Positions 26,155 to 37,879 of a DNA stretch of 64,000 nucleotides are shown here, piece after piece. The first letter of the stretch is position 1. Each line of letters starts with the position of its first letter. The translations under genes and the position numbers were made by a program. The DNA comes from Moringa oleifera. Its lineage: Eukaryota; Streptophyta; Magnoliopsida; Brassicales; Moringaceae. The notes beneath the pieces were generated by a model, which did not search any database, was not told the origin of the DNA, and saw nothing but the letters and a program-made list of their open reading frames with translations. The DNA is taken from NCBI GenBank assembly GCA_021397835.1, contig JAJFZO010000446.1:248001-312000 (forward strand), read 5' to 3'.

Positions 26155-28235
26155 TGATGATTAGCCCTTCTCATATTACTCAAAGCCTTCATAAACTCAT
26201 TGTCGAGTTCTATCATACTATAGGTTACTGTGAGAAGATCCTTATGCCAGTGAAGATTGTTTTTAATGATCAGGAAATTAAAAAAAATAAAAAAAACCAT
26301 TATTTTATTTTTAACATTTCGAATAGGCAAAAGGATCTATGTCCATCCCCAACTTTCTTTCAATTCTTATTGACAAATTTAGGCTTTCTCTATTAGGAGT
26401 CATCAAAGGAGAATAAGCATATGTTGGTTCAATAAGCCAAGGAAAAAGAAAGAACCACCACTTGGTTTTGGGACTTAAGCGAGCCATCCTGCCAAACATC
26501 GATGCAAAGGTTAGATTTCACCACCTTTATCACCTAACTAGTCTTATTTAATCTAAAAATCCAACCTGGAAATTATATCTCCCCTAGAAAATGCTCCACC
26601 TCAAAGCCCCTTTCATATGTTGGCAAGCTTGGATGCCCCCACTCCTAACAAGTTACTGGTCAAGATCATGAAACTGGTGCTGGAAAAACAAGTAAGCTGG
26701 TCTTTTTTTGTCATTAGGATAATTGTTCTTATTAGATGAAGGGCGACCAGTCTGAGGCCGCGATTAGTAGCAGCATAACTAGAAAAGGGGTAAGGGCGAT
26801 AAGGTTACACGTTAGGTAGTGCAGCATATCTCTTTTGAGTACAACGGCGACAAGGGGGGCTAAGTCAGCCTGCCAACATAATAGGTCAGGGTCGGGCCAA
26901 CCATAGGTTTGAATCTTGCTGCCTTTCTTATGGATCATCTTATGGCTATTGGATGATAGGAATAACGAAGCAAAATTTTAGAAATAAGCACGAAATGTTA
27001 ATATATGAATTATCTTATTAGTCATTATTTTTGGATCTTTTCATTGCATTCACTTGTAACAAGAAAGAATCACCAGTGTTTAGTGTAGCACCTCCATTTT
27101 AGTGCATTCTTTTTTTTTTTTTTGCTTGGCCTTCTGTTCTGTCATATTCCTAATAACTTATCCAATTACAACCTACTAATCACTAATGCATCTTTCTTTT
27201 ATTAAATCTCAAGGACATGGTCCAATCATGAGGGTAGTATTTTATTATGGTGTCAGATCCTAAATTTTTATGAATTTTTTCTTTGTTATCGCGGTCGACC
27301 CTAAATGCATAATGTCTTAAAACAAGGAGGCCATAGAGAAACCTTTTTTATTATTTTTTATCTCGAACTTTGTGAAGAAATCCATTCTCTGGCTTTCATT
27401 CGTTGTGAGTAAAAATGTGGGGTTGCATCCTAATTGTACATTCCCTTCGTTTTACAAACCATTGTTAGACGGCCAGTGTGTCATTTGTAATGGAAAGAAA
27501 AATACTACTATTTTGCCTCTTTGTTGGTCAACGAGCGCGAATATAATGGTCTCTGACCAGGACTAAGAATCAATTCAAATTTTGATCTTGACATGTTTGT
27601 GGTTTTTAACCATAGGTATCTTGCCAAGAATTTGGAGGGCTCATCATGAATTAGGTTGGGGTGGCTGGTGGTTTCTAGATCCCATAAAAAATGTTTCTTT
27701 TATGCCTCAGGCAGTAGCCACAGCTCGTATTCATTTAGTAATTCTACCCTCTCTTTATTCTTGGACTTCAATGTCTTAATATTATGACTTTTCCATGTGT
27801 TTTAGGAACCTTTTTGATGTCGTCCAGATTGCTAGCTCTCGTTCGAAAGTTTTGCAATAGATGATATACAAGGAATCTTTCTATGGCAATTCTTCCTTCT
27901 AATGACTAGCATATCTATGATTCTTTTCTCCTAGATGAAGCAGCAGGCATCGGTCCGTAGAACCTATAAAAAGATGATGGTTATGACACGAAGTACTCTT
28001 GTATGCCTACATCACTCGGCTTGCATGAAACTCCACCCCGTTATGTAATGAAAAAATTAAACTTATTATTAGGCTGGTTATTCAAAGTTAGCAATTAGCT
28101 ACTAGTTTTCATCCCGTAAGTAGAAGAAGATCGCTTTGAGGGTCACTGAGGCATGGTCAAATGTAAAGCAACCTACCTCTATAACCTTTAATTAGTAAAT
28201 TATTTAGAACTTTAGAAGATGGTCAAGGTAGCTTG
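26155..28235 (+). repeat. duplicated module 1, copy B (contains ccmFN remnant)
   Basis: Second copy of the module at 14455-16640. It abuts the CACTA fragment on its left. It lacks the ccmFN middle that copy A keeps and keeps the WWD part that copy A lacks. Confidence 0.85.
26995..28060 (+). pseudogene. ccmFN: mitochondrial ccmFN remnant, copy B
   Basis: Starts at the same ATG context as copy A (26995) and keeps the first part to about 27467, then jumps to NGKKNTTILPLCW and the WWD region: [12 protein letters not shown] at about 27650, then [11 protein letters not shown]. The downstream blocks SFATDDTQG-like and MKQQASVRRTYKK follow by about 27970, ending at the usual gene end near 28060. About 600 bp that copy A retains are missing. 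Many stops; dead. The CAG codon at the usual Trp of FMPW could have come from an unedited CGG codon by one G-to-A change. Confidence 0.85.
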
Positions 28236-30170
28236 CCTTCAAGGCAAGGCACTAAATGCACATGTAGTCGTAGCAGCTGGCTCATCACCACTTTTATCTT
28301 TAGAATAAGGCCTACGAGGTCTCTATTTAGAGATAAAACAAAGTTAAAAGTTCTGAGGCATACGAAAGCTAGTAGTTTGGGGGAAATACCAATTTATCAA
28401 TAACATAAAGTGGACAAGTTTGATTGGAAGACTAGAAGATAAAGGCAAGCAGCAACATAAAGTGCCTTAACTTACTCGTTGAGGACATAAGGATATGCAA
28501 ATGTTGAGACAGCAACCCAAGCAAGCTAAGCCTTTGATCTTCATTTGAGTAAAAAAAAGACTTTCAAGAATGTGTAAACTAACTCCGTCTTTCAATTTTT
28601 ACTACTAGTGATTTAGAGGGGTAGTAGATGCTCCAAGTCCAAATTGGGCAGTTAAAGTAAGATGGTCAAGGGTAAACCTCTGGTGCAAGATGAGTCAAAT
28701 TTTAGAGTCACAGATGAGTTTGATGAAGAAAGACATTAGCATGATCAGCCAGTGAAATCTTTTCCACAGGGAGCAGTATCAAAGGTGTACTAAGGGGGAC
28801 ACCTTTTACACATGGACCCACTGCTTTCATACTTAGAGAAAGATCACAACTAGGTTCCCGTCTTGATATGATCATGCAGCAGTTATCAAGGCCTCTGTAG
28901 ATCATTAAATAAAACCTTACTAGAGCGAGCCACTTCGATTAGTGTAGTTGTGAGTCTTAGTGGCCTAGCGAATGCTTAAATGATGAGATGTTAGAATGAT
29001 AATTTGACCATATCTGAGAGAGTGAGCCTTACAGTAAAAAAGGCAGGCAAGAAAGACTAATCTAGGCAAGGTACACTAAGCGAGGGCTAGCTTTATCCAA
29101 CTAGGTATTAGCTCGACTTTTATGCCTTCTTCTTAGTCTTCGGCTTTCACTAGATTCATTACCCAAGTGAAGGAACTCGAGAGGAAGAATCTGATAATGA
29201 AGGCTTAAGGGCGAAAAAAAAAAAAAGTGATGCCATCGATTTAGCTATTGGAGCATAGGCATTAGGAGATTAAGACTTAGGGCATGGTATTAGATTAGGG
29301 AAATGTTCTTTTTGAACAAATCCAAAGAAGAAACTACAATTGCCATGCTTTCTACGGCCAGAAGGGAGGAAAGGAGCTCATCCCCAGTTATATGATTTAA
29401 GGTTAGGAGTTTCAATGTTAGCAAGATCCCTAGCTATTGAATCTATTGTCATTGATGGGGCTAATTCTTCTTTAAAAATGGGAAGAATAGCATAGTCAAA
29501 GTAGGCCAAGTTGGTAGCTTTTTCTTCACCTCTTGGGAAAAAGGCAGTTGGACTAGAAAAAGGCCTAATTGCTGTTGAAGGAATAATGGTTGTTTCAGCT
29601 CTTGAAGTAAGGGGAGAAGGGTTGAGTGCTGGTGGAATGCTTTTTGAGACTTACCTAGCTCAATGGAAATTTTTTTAAGCAAGATCCCATGTCTGAGAGT
29701 CAGATTATGATCTTACTTTTGCTCTTTTGAAGGAAAGAGGCCACCAAACCAAAAGGAAGTCTTTACTTGCTTTTCGTATTAGAGATGCTAGTCTTCCTAT
29801 AGTAACTACTCTGCAAATGTTTTCAAGAATAAAAGAAAAAGGTGCACTTTCATTAGCTCTTTTGGCTATTTGCTTGCGATAAAGAAAAAGTGAATTGACC
29901 TGAGCCAAGTATTTTGGCTAAGCCAGAAAGAAAGAGTTAGATCCTCTTTGCGATAAATGTCCTAATCAAACCAGGTGCAAGGTTAATGATTTAGCTCAAG
30001 GCTCAAGGCTTAAGGCTTAAGACTTAAGGCATAAAGGCTATTATTCCTTCTTCTTAATAGCATTAGTCTTGCCTTAGCTCTAAAAGGGCAGCTTGATGTT
30101 AACTATCCTGCTCTGTCTAAGAGAATTGGAATGGAACGAGTTGGGTTCACTAAGTCATATAATAGTGTCA
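28236..30170. other. unassigned spacer, mitochondrial-like
   Basis: No recognised gene. Frames of 65-73 codons on the minus strand (28708-28905, 29461-29682, 29705-29908) match nothing I know. A short run of AAGGCTTAAG-like repeats lies at about 29998-30035. I see no match to the 16641-22050 spacer, so the two module sets are separated by different DNA. Confidence 0.4.
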
Positions 30171-32747
30171 AAGAAGTCAAAAAAAGTTAGAGAAGCAAAT
30201 GAAGCATCAGGTTCTGAAGAAGAATAAGGTCACAGAGCATAGTAAACTGCTAAACTATGTGTGATTGCTCGCCTATCATTTGACTTATGCTTTATAGCTA
30301 TCTTTTTTAGGAAGACTATAGAGAACCTTTATGACATTATTGTGGATAAAGTAGCTAGTGAAGCTTTTTCTTTAGTTGTTTTTGACCCTTTATTAGAAAA
30401 CTCTGGCAATGTCTATTATTTCTTTTTCCCATGAGGTGTAGGCTTCATTGAAAGGCTCTTTGGGTTTACTTGTAAATAACGCTTTTCCCCTCACCTTCCT
30501 TCGATCATTTTTAGAAGAGTTCCCTGATTGACTTCATAGTTACACCTTTGTTGACCAGATCCCATGGGTGCTACCAAAATGGCACATTAGAGCTCCCCTC
30601 TTATATCATGATTTGCCATTTGATTCCAAAGACAAAACTTCCCTATGATTTATTGATTCATATTAATAAAACTAATTGTGTGCCACATACATGGCATAAA
30701 TCCCAAGCTTCTTATTATTGATAAGCATCAATCCAAGTCACTGAGGGACCTAACTAAAAGTATTCTTTTGGACCTGAAAGAAGGTTCGTGACCTAATAAG
30801 AAAGGGATTCTCAATCAATATGCATTGAATGAAGGAATTGGTCCATTCCCTGGCCAATATTAGGTAAGCCAAGGGTGGTGTTCGCAGATCAAGTCATTTC
30901 AATATGATGTTCTCAATCTTGATGACCTGCATGGAATTTTAATAAGCACTAGGAGAAGGAAGGGGGTAATAAGACTGCTCACTTCGCTTTGAATAAAATA
31001 AATCATCACAACTAGAACGACAACCATTCATATTGAAATTTGTTTAATAAGAGGCATAGGATGGAACCAAATTTGCTTCGCGAGGGTATTGTTCACACAA
31101 CTAAAAGAAAGCTTTAACTAATCAACAGCATGTTAAAGAGCTTCTTTAGTAGGAAAAGGAACATATTAGGGAAATCAATCAAAATAAAACGATATATTCA
31201 TAAGAATAATAGAAGAAAAGGTGTTAAGATAATTTAACATCTTTTATTTATGTTAGAAGATGTAAAATGTTATAACAAAGTGGACCTTTAATCATATTAT
31301 CAACACTTATTATGGCTTCTTTTGAAGCTCTAGTTCTTACGCATCCTGGCTTCAAGATTTGACTTTTACCTTGAGCATGAAATGGCTTGCTGAGGTCAAT
31401 GGAGATATTCCAACCTTCGATTATGAAAATTACAGTTCTTATGAACCAAACATAGGATGGATGGTGTGTAAATCAATTTGGTTAGGGAGACGGTAAAGAT
31501 GAAAAAATGATATCGAAAGAGATAAGAAAAAGAGTGCAGAAGCAAGAGCGAAGACATAGGCTAGCTAAATGCCCTAAAATCCGTCTATGAAAAGGCCTAC
31601 AATCTTGGGGAGTATATTGATAACCCGAACCCACCAAGAGCATAGTAACATGTTATGAAGGCCTTCTATACTTTCTCGTTAAAATGATGACTTATAGTCT
31701 TGCAAAGTTTAAGGGCATAATGCTAATGAATCAGGGCTATAACACCTATTTATCTCGAATCCATTAAATTAGATGCAGAGAAAAAAGAAGGAATTGGAGA
31801 TTGTCAACAATAGGAATGCCCGATCGACTTTACTTTAAGAGCTATAAGGTCTTTTTTAGCGCACTTGACTGATCATATAAGTATACAATAATAAGTAAGC
31901 ATACATTGTCAATAGGCAGGTCAATTCTAATAATGGTATTAGAGACCAAACTACAGTATCTTGGTAAGGGGTGCCTCATATGAGTGGTTAGGATAGGCCT
32001 TTAAATGCAATCTAGAGCCTATATGAAGAGCTCGCTACATGCGCATTTACTTGCACGAGTGAGCCCCTACTGAAGTAGTAGAATGCTCCTTATCATTCGT
32101 AACCTTTAAAGCAGTAAATCTAGGAGAAATGTTTGAAAATAACCACACTTTGCTGCACTCAGCTTGCCCTCACCATGTCATTAAATGTTTTGAGTGGCTA
32201 CCAAATGGGTAGTTGGCTCTCTGAACCTATCCATATACAGTCCTATAAGAACCAAAGGACTAGCTGGCTATCACCATTCCATATGTGGAAGCCCTTCCCC
32301 TACTTCACTTCCTAATTTTGCAACATAGCAAAATGTGGTTGGTAGTTGGGACCTTTCCTTACATTTTTGGCTGGCAGTTTTAGCTTGATAGCTATAACTT
32401 TCATTTCTTAATTGAGTTTTTTTAACTTCACATGTAGCTCATCAGCTTGTGACTTCAGGCTCTCAGTTTTGAAATTAAGAATCAATAAAACTACCTTTTC
32501 TCAGTTAAAAAACTTATTTAGGTAGCTTAGCTGGTTAGATTTACTAAAGGCAATTCAATGAACATTCTTATCTAATAGTTTTTAATTTTCCATGGAATCC
32601 TGGGGGTCTTCCTTACAATACTGGTAGTGCTTGCTTTCCTTTGCTTGGTAATTGATATTTTTGATCCCTTTTCTTACTTTTTTTCTTAAAAGAGGGGAAG
32701 TCTTTTTTCGCTAGTTACAGTTTAAAAAGAAAAGGTGCAGGCTACTT
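30171..32747 (+). repeat. duplicated module 2, copy B
   Basis: Partner of 22051-24543. It carries about 120 extra bases near 32060-32165 that copy A lacks. No gene recognised. Confidence 0.85.
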
Positions 32748-33412
32748 CCTTTATTAGGTGCATCCCTTCAAATAAGGGTGAGTGCCTTATGAAACTACTA
32801 CAATCCATTGGTTTTTCTTCCCATTTCAAAAAACTTTTGTTTTCACTTCAAAAGAATGTCCTTAGGAGGTAGATCCATAGTTTCATGGGGAGGAGTTATT
32901 CCTTCAAACACATTGGTTTAATCCTGATAATGGTAGCGATGCGGATGCTTGTCAGTGCATTAAGCAAGTCGGATACTAATTGGTACAAAATAGATCAATT
33001 ATGCACGATCAAGCCCCGACTTTGAAGCCTTCCCGGTTTTATTTTTTGATTTGAGTTTACCAATCCATAAGATATGGCTTTAAAGCTTCCCAGGTTGGGT
33101 TGTTGTGAAAAATGAGAGAACAAGTGAGCTTAGTCTTTCGTTACTCATGTAAACCTACATCATGGCTTTCAGAAGGGCCCAAAGTGCATGATGATTCAAT
33201 TTCCAAATATGTAACAAGGCCTTCTTTGTTGTCATCTCTCTTTCTCTCTTCTATTGACATAGTAAAGTATGGTTCTATTAAGCGTGATACATGCCCTTTA
33301 TAAAGTGGTCTTTGAAAAGGTCTCTAAACGACTATTTGTCTTTAGTTCTTGAAGATGTAATGAATAGTTTTCTTCCTTGCCCACCATTCATGAAAAGAAA
33401 GAATACATAAGG
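32748..33412. other. unassigned spacer before E2
   Basis: No recognised gene; one 63-codon frame (33112-33303) without known similarity. The last three bases, AGG, are duplicated after the far end of E2, so this stretch was continuous with 47090 onward before E2 inserted. Confidence 0.5.
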
Positions 33413-33430
33413 CACTACAACAAAATAACC
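33413..33430 (+). repeat. E2 terminal inverted repeat (3' end of element)
   Basis: CACTACAACAAAATAACC, canonical CACTA start; preceded by the AGG target duplication. Confidence 0.9.
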
Positions 33431-33439
33431 TTTTATTCA

Positions 33440-33915
33440 CAAACTTTTAATGGCTTTTGTTCACAGTTGTAAAACTGTGGACTATGTTGATGTGAACAAA
33501 AGTCAGTAAAAATAGTTCACAGTTCTAAAACTGTGAATAAATCCGAATTTAGTTCATAGTTCATTAATGTTTTGTTCACAGTTATAGAACTGTGAATAAA
33601 ACTATATTAATTCATAATTCATTAAAGTTTTGTTCACAGTTATAGAATTGTGAATAAAACAATATTAGTTCACAGTTCATTAATGTTTTGTTCACAGTTA
33701 TAGAACTGTGAATAAAACTAAATTAGTTCACAGTTCATTAATATTTTGTTCACAGTTATAGAACTGTAAATAAAACTATATTAGTTCACAGTTCATTAAT
33801 GTTTTGTTCATAGTTATAAAACTGTGAATAAAAGTTTGAATACCACAGTTTAATTTACAATTCATTAAATTTTTGTTCACAGTTCTAAAACTGTGAATAA
33901 AACTATTACTTTTAA
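33440..33915. repeat. E2 3' subterminal repeats, about 59-bp period
   Basis: At least six units of about 59 bp, each with GTTCACAGTTATAGAACTG followed by TGAATAAAACTA and AGTTCACAGTTCATTAATG. The core is an inverted pair CACAGTT/AACTGTG, able to form short hairpins. The same core fills the opposite end at 46845-47050. Confidence 0.9.
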
Positions 33916-34624
33916 TTTATTGATTTTTTGAAAATAAAAAATCAAAAATCAACTTGATTAATAATTAAAATTTTGAATTACAATTTAATTTTTTTGTTTT
34001 TAACGTACAATAATTTAAAATTAAATCATTATTTAATTTTTAATAATCTTAATTTTTAATTATAATTCATATTTTTAATTATTATTCAATTACTTTTTTT
34101 TTCAAAATCAAAATTTTTCACTTACGAATTCACATTTTTCTATTTATTTAAACTTAAAATTTAAAAATATAAAAAAATATTGCATATAATTAAAAAGTAA
34201 ACCATCACAAATGATTTTAATACTATTACCATACTTCAATAAAATGTAACATACCACCACTACTTTTTTAACCAAAAAGCACTTCAATAGTACTCACACA
34301 CTTTATTGCAATCTTACACCACCACCATACCTCAATACAATCTGACATCACCATTACTTCATTAATTCATAATATATTTTAATCCAATGTAACACACATT
34401 CATGATCACTTCTTTTATCATAATACATTTCAATATAACACATATTGATTACCATTTCGAAACTATAGTGAATCATAATTCTCATCCATATAGCCTTCCA
34501 ACTATGTATGAAACACATAGAGGAAAATTAATTTACAAATTAAAAGTTAAAAGGCAAATACTTACAATTCCTAACTACTATATAATGTATTCCAAAATTT
34601 GAAATATAAGTCCTACACTTTTAC
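33916..34624. other. E2 3' non-coding region
   Basis: AT-rich sequence between the subterminal repeats and the end of the C48 gene. No recognised gene; presumably 3' untranslated or spacer sequence of the element. Confidence 0.5.
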
Positions 34625-37600
34625 CTGAATCCTAATATAATCCTCCATATGTGTTGCCCAAAATCTTGTCTGAGATCATCAAGCTCAGACTGACTGTAGG
34701 TATCAATATCCATTAGATATACATGTAAAAAATATAAAAGTTAGTACAATTATAATTTCAATATTATACACAACATTTTACAGAAACAAATTATTTAAAA
34801 ACTTACCATTTTCGAGTATGGTGCATCATTGTTATATCTGTAAATGATATCCCTCATGTATTTCATCACATAATATCCACAATCATGGTTAGAAGGTTGA
34901 CGTGGACACTACATTAGCATAATTTAGATGTTATATTTTGTGACTAAAGATAATAAAATTTAATGTAACATATGATCCATAACATACATACCTTAGCAAC
35001 AATATTTTGGCAATTCCGTCGGCTAATAGATGGCATATCTATTGCGAAAAACATTCTAAAAGAGCTAAAAAAAAGTTACTAATCTTGAAATTGCAATTAC
35101 ACATACTAATATAAGTATAAAATAATTAAACTCACATGGACATGAGCATGTCTAACTCAGTGCGAGAACCATGCCCTAGAGGATCAAAAACTATATATGT
35201 GAACGCCCACGGCTCAACAATCACCAACATCCAATTATGCCTAAATTATTAAGAAAATTAAATTTTTAGTTATTTAACTAATGCAATTAAAAAAATTAAG
35301 TTCATGCTTACGCGATGTTATATGGGAAGATCACTACTCCTTTGTCACATGGTTGAACTAATCTAGATGAAATATGATGAGCTTGATCTTTTATCTTTAT
35401 ACCGCTCACAACTGATACCATCGATGGATTAGCAAATAAAATATTTTGATTGAAGCCTAGTGCAACCAAATCTTTGTAAAGTTTACTGAAAATATAAAAA
35501 ACATACATAAATATGAATATGACATAATTATAAGATCAATAAACTAATAAAAGAATAAAATACGTACACAATGTAAGCTTGAATGATAGTAACACTTATC
35601 TCTTCCATGTGACAAAATTGTATTATATCTTTTTGCATCACATATATGGAGCCCTCATTAGCAAATACCTCTTTTTGCAAAGGAATGGTGATGACTCCAT
35701 CATGATCCATTACCTTTGTGACATGCTCATGCAATACCTTCAATGATAATGGCACCAATAGAAGACAATTACTGCAAGGATGGTTGTTTCATCAATGTTG
35801 ATGCTCGTCTAACTTGCAACTTTTGCATCTTTCCTCTATTCATTGACTAGAAATAAAATAGTTAAGAAGTCATGTCCAATAAATAAACTAAAAAAATTTT
35901 AACTTTTGGCATAAAATACCTCACATTCACTTGTGATGACCCAATCTCGTGGCCAAGCAACATCTGTGCCAATTGCTTTAAACACAATAAAAATTTCTGC
36001 TTCTACTATTGGGCGAGGCAAACGAGCATCGCCCCAAATAGTTACATCAACTATCACCCTAACATCTCCATCAAGCAGAGGATGCCTATGGATAGTTTGA
36101 TTCATGGTAGTATCTATGAAAACTGATCCATGGGCCACGATATCCTCCAAAGAACCAATGTACAAATCGCATTGTACACACTACAATGAATAATCAAAGC
36201 ACAATTTAATGTCTCAAAACTGGAATTCTTTTCTTTAATAGAAATATAACATGTGACATACCTTACTACTGGATGGTGTAGGCTTCGACGGACCAACTGG
36301 TGAAGGTACATGAGGCAATGTCAGACTTTTTTCATTATCATCTATTCCAGCCATGTTATTGCTAGCTCTACTTGAACGAAGTGGCATTTGAATGATGTTC
36401 AGTTGGGTAGTAACTCTGTCTAACACAATATCATCTAAAACATCTTTATGTTGCGAGAACCACTTCATCATGTTCATAAAACCTTGTTTATCATATGGCG
36501 CTTCATTTACTGGTACGATATATGTTTTCATCCTCCCAAAATACAAGGTTATAGTTACCCCAGATCACTGACCTCTAACATGACCAGGATGTTCAAGTGT
36601 GCTTAAAGCTTTTGTGAGGACATCATTCACATGTACTAGTTTAAATATACCTTGACTCTCCTGTGTCATTAAGTCATCCTACAAAGTCAGAATGCAATTG
36701 TTACATAAATGTGACATTTGAATAAATACAAATCAAATGGAAGTAAAGACTCATTAAATACGTACAATCCTTTCAGCACACTCTTTGGTCGCTTCATTTG
36801 TGTATCATTCTTGTTTGTTACATCTTGCTGCTTTCCATAATGTAGCACGATTAATTTCTTCCTCAGTGCCCAATGACTTCTTCTACAAGCAATCATACAA
36901 AAACATTTAATGTAGTTAATTAAAGTGAACAAAATGGATCCAACACATTTGAAAAAATTTATGCAAAAAAAAAAAAAAACAAAACATAATTGACTTACAA
37001 GTTCGATCTCTAACCCTACAAATCCTTTTCGAGCAAGATGATGATCATATATATTTTTCTTTCTTTTCTCTATTGCAACAATTCTCTTTCGCTATAATAT
37101 AAACAAATAATCAATCTTTAGTGAAAGTTTCATAAATAAACATCTCTATTTGGTTAATATAATACCTGAAACTCTTCTGAAAGGTGAGAGTTCACAAATG
37201 CATGCCAGACATCTAAATCTATGAAACTGCTATATTCTACTGGTGGCAGCCTCAAGTATTCTAAGTGATCCATAAAAGATAAGATGTATTTACTCATAAG
37301 AATGGTTTTGAAGCTCCTCCATTTTTGTGTAGCAGATTGGAGTACATATTACATTAATGTCATATGTCCCTTATAAAACACATTTACACAAATCAATGAA
37401 AACAAATCATGAGCATATAATTCAATTTGAAATGTAAGCACTTGCATATTTTATAACACGCACTGAAATTGTTTCCCAAATCTTATTCTTTAACTCCTCT
37501 GGGACAGCATGCCAATTGTTAAGTGTAATAGGCACTGTATGTCGTACAATGACACCATTATAACTGTTCGTCGTTGCACCATGCTTTCCGATTGGCTGTC

Positions 37601-37740
37601 CTTTCTCATTTAATTAGACTAATATCTTTTGTCCCATTGATCTACACTTAATAACATCAAGCATAGTGGTAATGCCTCGTTTTTTGCATTTCTATGAGAC
37701 ACGATCGGGTTAATCTGATGGACCCATTAAATCTGCAAAT
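34625..37740 (-). pseudogene. second gene of E2: TNPA-like N-part fused to C48 (Ulp1-like) protease
   Basis: Read on the minus strand as several exons. From 37700 down: NEKGQPIGKHGA and NWHAVPEELKNKIW (Transposase_24-like), LPPVEYSSFIDLDVWHAFV (about 37200), a basic exon RKRIVAIEKRKKN--DHHLARKG (about 37060), LWKAARCNKQ (about 36840), VLTKALSTLEHPGHVRG (about 36590), a DUF8039-type domain (36165-35905, NQTIHRHPLLDGDVRV and VAWPRD), then the protease: HNWMLVIVEP (about 35235, catalytic His), FDPLGHGS and CPRQPSNHDCGYYVMKYM (about 34880, catalytic Cys), with YSQSELDDLR near the end. The triad positions look intact. Stops occur earlier, at LV-stop-LNEKG, KQE-stop-YTN and GQ-stop-SG, so the full chain is not made. 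Substrate of such proteases in CACTA elements is unknown to me. Confidence 0.8.
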
Positions 37741-37879
37741 TAAATACCAGCAAATTAACAATACATATTCATAAAAACATATAAAGTTAAAAATCAATGA
37801 AAACTAACATGTAAAAACTTACTTCATAAAAAAATAGAAAAAAAATTATAAGGCATATGTAAAGTTTAACATTACCTAT

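Noticed and set aside
29461..29908. Two minus-strand frames of 73 and 67 codons as a possible gene pair
   Set aside because: No similarity, no shared motif, and they lie in spacer without other coding signals.
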